Assembly (NCBI GenBank): GCA_029448655.1
Contig: JACCLO010000015.1
Coordinates: 62,001-126,000, forward strand
Origin: Wolfiporia cocos
Taxonomy: Eukaryota; Basidiomycota; Agaricomycetes; Polyporales; Phaeolaceae
Length of the DNA: 64,000 nucleotides
Direction: 5' to 3'
In this document: in pieces, positions 58,130-64,000 of the stretch
Position numbering within the stretch: position 1 is the first letter of the stretch
How the letters are laid out: every line of letters starts with the position of its first letter
Position numbers and translations under genes: made by a program
Notes under the pieces: generated by a model
The model's input: the letters and a program-made list of their open reading frames with translations, nothing else
Databases searched by the model: none
What the model was told of the DNA's origin: nothing

Positions 58130-58580
58130 TATGCCCTATGCCCTATTTGTAATAGAGGTACCATTAGTCCTACCCATAGTATCCAGGGTCCGAGCCCTGC
58201 ATGTATATATACTGTACTCTGAGTCACTTAGGACTCAGACTAGTTATTCTCGTCACACCCCCCTTGTTATTGGCTGTCAAGCCCTTAACTTGGTCAGCTC
58301 TAGCTTAACAAGCTTACTTGCCACTAAGCTGCCACTCTTGCACCTTTCTCTATTAAGAGCCTAGCAAGACATTTAGGCATATTAAGTTAGTTCTTGACAC
58401 TTTGTTATCTTATCAGGACACATGACTTAGTAGATACTAGCACTGTAGGGTAGCGTGCACCTCCTCATATCTCACATGACAGTCACACTAGTTATATGGT
58501 ACGTCACCTAGGTAGCCACCTTAGTTATGTCTGCTGCAACAGCACACAGACCTCTTCTATAGGGCAGGCCTAGTAGTACA
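58130..58580 (+). mobile_element. Family A LTR sequence interrupted before a TATA box
   Basis: TGTATATATAC at about 58,204 is followed by the stem CTGAGTC/GACTCAG and TTCTCGTC. Downstream, the U3-like sequence of a second copy (GCACACAGACC...AGGGCAGGCC) stops at GTACA, exactly where TGTATATA would follow, because the 58,581 element is inserted there. Confidence 0.55.
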
Positions 58581-59220
58581 TGTCACAGATCTGGGACATA
58601 TCAAGCGTATATAGCTTTTTCCTAGCATTTATCTGGTATTCTTACAGCCTCTACTATGTTATCTGGGACTTATCCCACCATGCCGAGCCTGCCGAGGCAC
58701 TTATACGGACTTATCCTGCCGAATAGGCATAACCACGTCATCCTGGAGTCCACAAGTCGACCAGGACCATGACGTCACCGAGTGCCACTCGCATAATAAT
58801 GGCAACATGGCACAACAGCTGACTAAGCTCCACCATCATCGGTCTCTCTAGCTGCGAAGCCTAACGACCAAACCCACATCACTGGCAATATCACACCTCC
58901 GTGCTTCTATCAACTGGCCTTATGCACATGCCGGGCTTCTAGCCCTGGTATTACCAAACCGCCGGGCTTCTGCCCTGGCATCACCATGCCTTCCAGACTT
59001 CTAGCACCGGACCTATGCAACCCCCAGCTTCTCCATCACGGTGTTGCCTCAACCCCGGCCTCACGGCCACCGCATGTCACCGGTTACCTAACGGCCCGGT
59101 CTACATTCACATGTCATCCCCGTTAGCCTCGCTATACGGTCCAATGGCATTACTGGCTCAGCATCACCGCCTTAGTCAGACCCTGCGGCTGTCCAATAGC
59201 AGTACCGCCTCAAGGATACC
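58581..59220 (+). mobile_element. Family B LTR, 3' part lost
   Basis: It begins TGTCACAG after GTACA and follows the family B sequence (CATGACGTCACC, GTGCCACTCGCATAATAATG, GGCCTTATGCACATG). It ends where an inverted family A LTR starts at 59,221. Confidence 0.6.
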
Positions 59221-59580
59221 TGACACAGACTAGACTGTGGGACTCACACTATAACCTAATAGGCGACTTGAAGGAGTTGCTTGAGGTTGGTGAGGAGGCT
59301 AGTGGGCGCAAGCAGAGATGGTATGTAACTGTGCGAATGCAGAGAACAAATCTAAGGCTTATCCGCAGTGATAGCCCTACTTATATACATGCTTTGTTTG
59401 GTTACCGGTAAGGGAGCCAAACATGAGGGTGGTCTGTGCGCAGATATAGTTAAGTCGTAAACTACAATAGACCATGTGCGCCGGTAATGGCCGCACCAGT
59501 AAGATCGTTTGTTTGGACCGTAGGTCCATGTTGTGGAAGTGGCTGTAGCTACGTTAGTAAGCCATGCATGTGAGAGCCCA
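59221..59580 (-). mobile_element. Family A LTR, inverted, right end unclear
   Basis: It begins TGACACAG with GTGGGACTC. The inverted TATA region TTATATACATGC is at about 59,381-59,392, with the TGTGCGCAG box near 59,437. The stem region is degenerate. Confidence 0.55.
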
Positions 59581-59689
59581 TTCAGCAACGGTAGGTGACG
59601 GTTCAGGTCAACCAGCTTGTACCAACCCCTAACGGTTCAGGTCAGCCGGTCGTCGGCCCATGCCTTAACTGTCAGGCCTACCATCGGGT

Positions 59690-60310
59690 GGGCCCATGTC
59701 TTCCATGACCAGACGGTCATGACGGTCACGGGTCGGCCCACGACTGCTGCGACCGGATGGTTTTGACGGTTGCGGGTCAGCCCATGACTTCCATGACTGG
59801 ACGGTTGTGACGGTCGCGGGTCGGCCCACGACAACCGCGACCAGACAGTTGCGACGGGTGCGGGTCGGCCCACCACTTCCACGACCAGACAGTTATGACG
59901 GTGGCGGGTCGACCCATGACTGCCGCGACCGGGCGGTTATGACGGTCGCGGGTCGGCCCACGACTTCCGCAACCAGACAGTTGTGACAGTAGTGGGTCGG
60001 CCCATGACCATCATGACTGGATGGTTGTGACGGTCGCGGATCGGCCCACGACTGCTGTGACCGGATGGTTGTGACGGTTGCGGGTCGGCCCACGACAACC
60101 ACGACCAGACAGTTGCGACGGTTGCGGGTCGGCCCACAACCATTGCGACTCCACGGTCATGACGGTCGCGGGTCGGCCCACCAATGCCGTGACCAAACGA
60201 TCGTGACGGTTGCGGGTCGGCCCACGACTTCCACGACCAGACAGTTGTGATGGTCACTGGTCAGCCCACAGTCACCATGACCCAATGGTTGTGGGTGGGC
60301 CCACCAATGC
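59690..60310 (+). repeat. 44-bp minisatellite
   Basis: About fourteen units with a period of 43-45 bp are built on GACGGTYGCGGGTCGGCCCA, then CGACTKCCGCGACC and a GACAGTTGT-type spacer. Positions of GGGTCGGCCCA at 59,730, 59,773, 59,818, 59,862, 59,905, 59,949 and 59,994 show the spacing. The period is not a multiple of three, so each frame cycles; several frames remain open, but this is not evidence of coding. Confidence 0.85.
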
Positions 60311-60619
60311 TGCGATTTCCCCTTCATAGTCGATGACAATGTCAACTACAGGAAGGGACATGGTGATGGTTTGTTGATGAGAGCTGGCAAAAGAGTGATG
60401 ACCTGTATTATTCTTGTATTGTTTGATGCATCAGTCACAGATTCCACAGCTTCAGAAGTTCCATTCCAAACGGCCTCAAGACTTGGGATTGCCACAATCA
60501 TGCTTCATGTGGAGTGTACAGATACATGCATCCATGGTGAGTTCTTAATTTATGTGTATCAGGTATCCCAACACATCTACCAGATGCCAGGGATATCATC
60601 AAGGAAGCCATAGAAGACA

Positions 60620-61010
60620 ACTCCCTCATGGTATTGGGCAAGACCATTAGTGGCCAGGGACACCAAAGGAGATGGTGCAGAAGATATGCCTGTTAGGACA
60701 CTGTCCAATTTCTCCATCCATGAATGGTACAGCCAGCAACTCATAGACATTGCTTGTCTCATGACTGTCAACACAGAATTCCAGAATCCATGCATGTACA
60801 GGACTTTGGGCCTTGTGTGGCCATACATGGATGATAATGAGGAAGGTGAGGACACTGAGATTAATCAGTTACTTTGAGTGAAGCTGTGGAGGATACTCAA
60901 CTTCAGCGTGCATTTCATCACCGATGCCACTGGGAAACTTCAAATTGATCCGTTGGTGTTCTTTCAAAGGCTGGATCTTGTTCAGAACCAATTTGGCAGC
61001 AGAAATATCT
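60620..61010 (+). pseudogene. Fragment resembling the DNMT1 RFTS domain
   Basis: The plus strand reads MPVRTLSNFSIHEWYSQQLI, YRTLGLVWPYMDDNEEGEDT, and after a TGA VKLWRILNFSVHFITDATG. The order V-R-x-L-x-x-F-x-(I/V), then an acidic run after V-x-P, then (V/I)-x-L-x-x-I-x-x-F-x-(V/I), recalls the replication-foci-targeting domain of basidiomycete DNMT1-type cytosine methyltransferases. No methyltransferase motif follows. A second damaged copy of the same segment is at 57,423-57,642, so it has moved with an element. The assignment is from pattern memory only. Confidence 0.3.
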
Positions 61011-61714
61011 GCATCCACACACAGCACACTACCAATGTTTTATTGCTTCATTACCTGCAACGGACCAGTGCACAGAGGCTACAGCAATTGCTCTGAGAAT
61101 GCTCCAAAGCGAGCTTACACAGGAAGATCTGGAATGGAGCAATGCAGTATGAAATTCAGTGGTTATGCTCATTGTAGACAGGATCGAGACAGAAACAGCA
61201 AGCCTATGTAAGTGGCATACTAGAAATGCTGCACAAATAAAACATCCAACTGCAAAAGGCTCTTTCTCATGTACAGGTACAACCAGAACAAACTTGGCCA
61301 CAAAAATATCTACATCCATGCACAGCATGCCTGGCCATATCACGGGGCATGCCACAGACCCAATGTGATGTGCCAATGAATGGTGCTTTAGCCACTCCTC
61401 CAAAAGGGCTACAATGACAGCTTGGGTATCATGTTGGGTCCAGCCATTTATGTAGTTCAATTTCCCATGCTTTGTGTGCTTTAGCACTACACTGCTCTTT
61501 TGAAGTGTAACGCGTGGCCTACCTCCCTCCGTAAGATCACATATTTCTTTGACAAGCCATCCAATGTCTATGTCACCTTCACCGTCATTACCGTTGCCAG
61601 TGACGGCTACTGTCAAAGGAAGGGTGAATGCATTGTTCAAAAATAATGGCCAACTGGGGATCTGGGCTGCAGACATTACTTGAAAGGATGACCTTGACAT
61701 CTGCGATCAGTCAC

Positions 61715-61880
61715 CGCGACCTTCGCTACCGCCGCGACCACTGCGACCGCGACCACCGCGACCGCGACCACCGCGACCGCGACCACCGTGACCGCGACCA
61801 CCGCGACCGCGACCACCGCAACCGCGACCACCGCAACCGCGACCACCGCAGCTGCCACAACCACTGCAACTGTTCTGACA
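61715..61880 (+). repeat. GC-rich 18-bp/9-bp tandem array
   Basis: Units of the type CGACCGCGACCACCG repeat about nine times. The minus strand would encode a Gly/Arg-rich chain (GGRGRGGRG), the plus strand Arg-Asp-His repeats. No complete gene surrounds it, so this is a repeat and not proof of an RGG protein. The 61,029-61,700 minus-strand frame to its left overlaps LTR-like sequence and is not supported. Confidence 0.75.
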
Positions 61881-62329
61881 GGAAATATTACCTCTGGCAG
61901 TCCGATAACGTATATATAGTATTCTTAGCTGTGACATATGACTCGGACTTGGTTTGAACGAACGCACGTTATGCCTTGCTGAGGTATAGTAGGTCTTCTC
62001 GTCCTGCAGCCGTTTGCCTAGCTTCTGCGCTTCAAACGATGTAGGGATCTAGCCTGTCGCTCGAGAGGTTTTCTGCAAACTCACAAACACTTTCGCATTA
62101 GCTCGTTCCACCGCGGTGATGCTGCACGACATCTGGACGGCACTACCTTAACATCTGCTCTTGAAGTTGGGAAATCAAGCTCTGCGCGATCTCAGCTCTG
62201 ATGGTCGAGAATTATTGTCTTAGGGCAATCCTTGAAGATTTCGGGCTCAGGGCTGGTAAGTAAACTGGTACTTGACAACACTGAATTATATGCTTTGGAT
62301 ATTGGTACCGCTCCTGAAACTACCTTTAT

Positions 62330-62495
62330 TGAGACCGCCACCTCCACAACCTTCACTACCTCCGCGACCTCCGCGACCTCCGCGACCTCCGCAACCTCCG
62401 CGACCTCCGCAACCTCCGCAACCTCCGCAACCTCCGCAACCTCCGCGACCTCCGCGACCTCCGCAACCTCCGCAACCTCCGCGACCTCTGTAGCT
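62330..62495 (+). repeat. 9-bp tandem array, second of three
   Basis: About seventeen near-perfect units CGACCTCCG or CAACCTCCG. It shares the codon-like structure of the arrays at 61.7 and 63.8 kb. Bases 61,881-62,329 hold no gene that I can support. Confidence 0.8.
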
Positions 62496-62648
62496 GCTTT
62501 GGCTAGCCGGTTACATGTTACAATCGTAATATTTAAAGCTGTTTACGCAATGCAGCAAGATCCTCCGAGATGAGGTTAATAGTTTGGCGATAGTTGGTTG
62601 ACTGGACAGGAGAGATGCTCCCTTCATTTCCCCAGCCCTTGGGAGAAT

Positions 62649-63156
62649 TCAGTCAAATATTGAGAAGAGTCGATGGAGAGGGGCACTCACGGATGCATGC
62701 TGGGGGTCCGTCCACCATCTAGGAGCATCCGCTCCTTGATCCTGCTTCCAGGTCCACCATGCATGCTCTTGTGCAAGACCTAACAGGTTTTCAGAAAGGA
62801 TGGTGGTCTTGGGAATGACGATGGCAGCAATATCGATGTGAGGTTCCTCGGACCAGATGGTGGCATCGGCAATGGCTTCGATGGTAGGAGGGATCTGAAC
62901 GGATTCTCCCGCGAGCATCAGCTCTCCGAGAACGTTCCTGGCGGCAGTCTAAATCAAATGAGCTTTCTGACTAGACCAAAGGACATGGCAGACAAACCAG
63001 CTCCGTCTTGAGACCATTCTCCCAACGGATGAGATGGTCTTGGGTGCTAGGTTGAAGTGCATGGAGAGCAGACTCACACCTCCAGCTGATGATGGACAGC
63101 AGGTCACGGTTGACACTGATGTGCGCCTGTCTGAGCTGTTCCGGACTGGGGGACAT
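62649..63156 (-). CDS. Intact small two-exon hypothetical protein
   Basis: ATG at 63,156 opens exon 1 (63,156-62,998, 53 codons). A 47-nt GT-AG intron (GTTTGT...GATTTAG) follows, then exon 2 (62,948-62,649) with a TGA stop: 152 residues, no lesion. The sequence starts MSPSPEQLRQAHISVNRDLL. It contains RNVLGELMLAGESVQIPPTI and LLGLAQEHAWWTWKQDQGAD, and ends WWTDPQHASVSAPLHRLFSI before FD. It appears soluble and mostly helical, with conspicuous Trp residues. I do not know the family. Lying in a repeat-rich area, it may be an accessory gene of a mobile element. Confidence 0.6.
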
Positions 63157-63550
63157 TGTGGGTGAGAGGAGGAATGAGGACGATGAGTGTGGGAGGAGGC
63201 GGATGAAGAGGCATCTAGTATTCAATCGGTCACACTTGTCTACCGTGGTGGAAGTTCACAGTACAACTACCAAGATAGTGGCTTGCGCTGGGTGGCGGGA
63301 TGCCACGGCACATGTGTGCCGGCCGCCGGTCCGAGGTTGTGGCATCCAAGACCATGGGTAAATATTCATCCTCCGTATCTCCCTCACGGTGGTCCCTGAT
63401 CCTAAGATTGCTCTCTCCCATCACTGCCTCCCGTCACTGCCTTTCTATTGTGGCCTCCCACCCCTGCTTCCCACCTCTGCTTCCCATTGTTGCTTCCCAT
63501 TGCTTCTGAGCATCACCGGGTGCTGCACTCTTCTTTGCTGTGGAGCAAAG

Positions 63551-63820
63551 ATGGGACCAAAGGGGCGCGTTATTATCCCCAAGGAGAAGGTGGTACATGT
63601 TGTGCGGAAGGAGCGACGCAACTTTCATGGAATAACTTATATTCCTATTCCAAAAGAACGGAACAGGCCACCTGAAGGCCCAAGGAACTCCTCTCCATCA
63701 AAGTCACCTGGCAAGGTCGGCAGCAATGTTGTTGAGGATTGTGGAGGAGGAATGGACTTTCTGCCTGTCTCGGAGAGTGTGCGGAGACAACAGTGTAAGG
63801 TGCGGTATCCACTATGTTGA
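63551..63820 (+). CDS. Short basic protein or transposase N-terminus
   Basis: ATG at 63,551 reads MGPKGRVIIPKEKVVHVVRK, then ERRNFHGITYIPIPKERNRP and a Pro/Ser-rich part, NSSPSKSPGKVGSNVVED. It ends near SVRRQQCKVRYPLC. Agaricomycete KDZ-type transposases start in a similar way (short basic head, then a Pro/Ser linker before a Cys cluster), but the likeness is loose. A GT at about 63,796 could be a splice donor, so the frame may continue beyond the window. Confidence 0.3.
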   Translation: MGPKGRVIIPKEKVVHVVRKERRNFHGITYIPIPKERNRPPEGPRNSSPSKSPGKVGSNVVEDCGGGMDFLPVSESVRRQQCKVRYPLC

Positions 63821-63834
63821 GGTGGAGGAAGTTG

Positions 63835-63930
63835 CAGCCATGGAGGTCGCGGTCGCGGTGGTCGTGGTGGTCGCGGCGGTCGCGATGGTCACAGTTGTAG
63901 AGGTCGCAGAGGTTGCGGTCATGACAGCAT
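63835..63930 (+). repeat. GGTCGC-type tandem array, third of three
   Basis: Units such as GGTCGCGGT and GGTGGTCGT repeat about ten times with drift. The strand bias is opposite to the arrays at 61.7 and 62.3 kb (G-rich on plus instead of C-rich). Confidence 0.7.
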
Positions 63931-64000
63931 CCATTATTCAGGCTGTAATTAATGTTTGGAATCATTTTAGACTCAGAATGATTTCCTACGGGATTGGCTG

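Noticed and set aside
59690..60310. CRISPR-like array
   Set aside because: Units follow each other directly with no unique spacers, and the setting is eukaryotic.
61029..61700. 223-codon minus-strand open frame
   Set aside because: It overlaps an LTR-like repeat around 61,380-61,490 and lies antisense to the RFTS-like fragment; composition is not protein-like throughout.

Overview
The window looks like nuclear DNA of a basidiomycete, most likely a mushroom-forming agaricomycete. The genes are split by many 45-60 nt GT-AG introns. They include a meiotic MutS homologue, a fungal-type adenylating enzyme, an HpcH/HpaI aldolase, a crinkler/RHS-type NTPase and DNA that resembles basidiomycete transposons. 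All identifications come from reading the sequence; no database was searched.

Layout. Bases 1-12,800 are repeats: nested solo LTRs, a Mutator-like transposase remnant (4.86-6.65 kb), a 0.86-kb TIR element (10.3-11.2 kb), and a cysteine-rich gene with an LTR inserted in an exon (11.6-12.8 kb). Bases 12.8-37.6 kb form a gene island, mostly on the minus strand up to 27.4 kb. It holds an HpcH/HpaI aldolase pseudogene, an intact small two-TM membrane protein, a decayed AMP-binding enzyme, a Lunapark-like 3' exon, an intact two-exon hypothetical gene, an AlkB-like relic and MSH4 (26 reconstructed exons). On the plus strand follow two unidentified genes and a large gene whose layout fits a meiotic chromosome-axis protein (SYCP2/Red1-like). 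A crinkler/RHS-like NTPase closes the island on the minus strand. Bases 37.8-64 kb are again repeats: LTRs in both orientations, two MITE-like elements, copia fragments, a 44-bp minisatellite, three GC-rich triplet arrays, a DNMT1-RFTS-like fragment and one intact small gene at 62.65-63.16 kb.

The most informative pattern is the LTR set. At least fifteen elements start with TGTC, end with (G/T)(A/T)CA-type termini and lie between exact 5-bp direct repeats. They have no internal coding region, so they are solo LTRs. The long type carries a TATA box followed at once by a stem-loop. Both arms of this stem change together between copies, which points to selection on the structure. Several insertions sit exactly at the TATA box or in this stem of another LTR.

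Most island genes are close to intact but carry one or a few small lesions, for example a single extra base in MSH4 and a short C8 tract in the NTPase. This could be assembly error or early decay. The aldolase and the adenylating enzyme carry more damage and are probably true pseudogenes.
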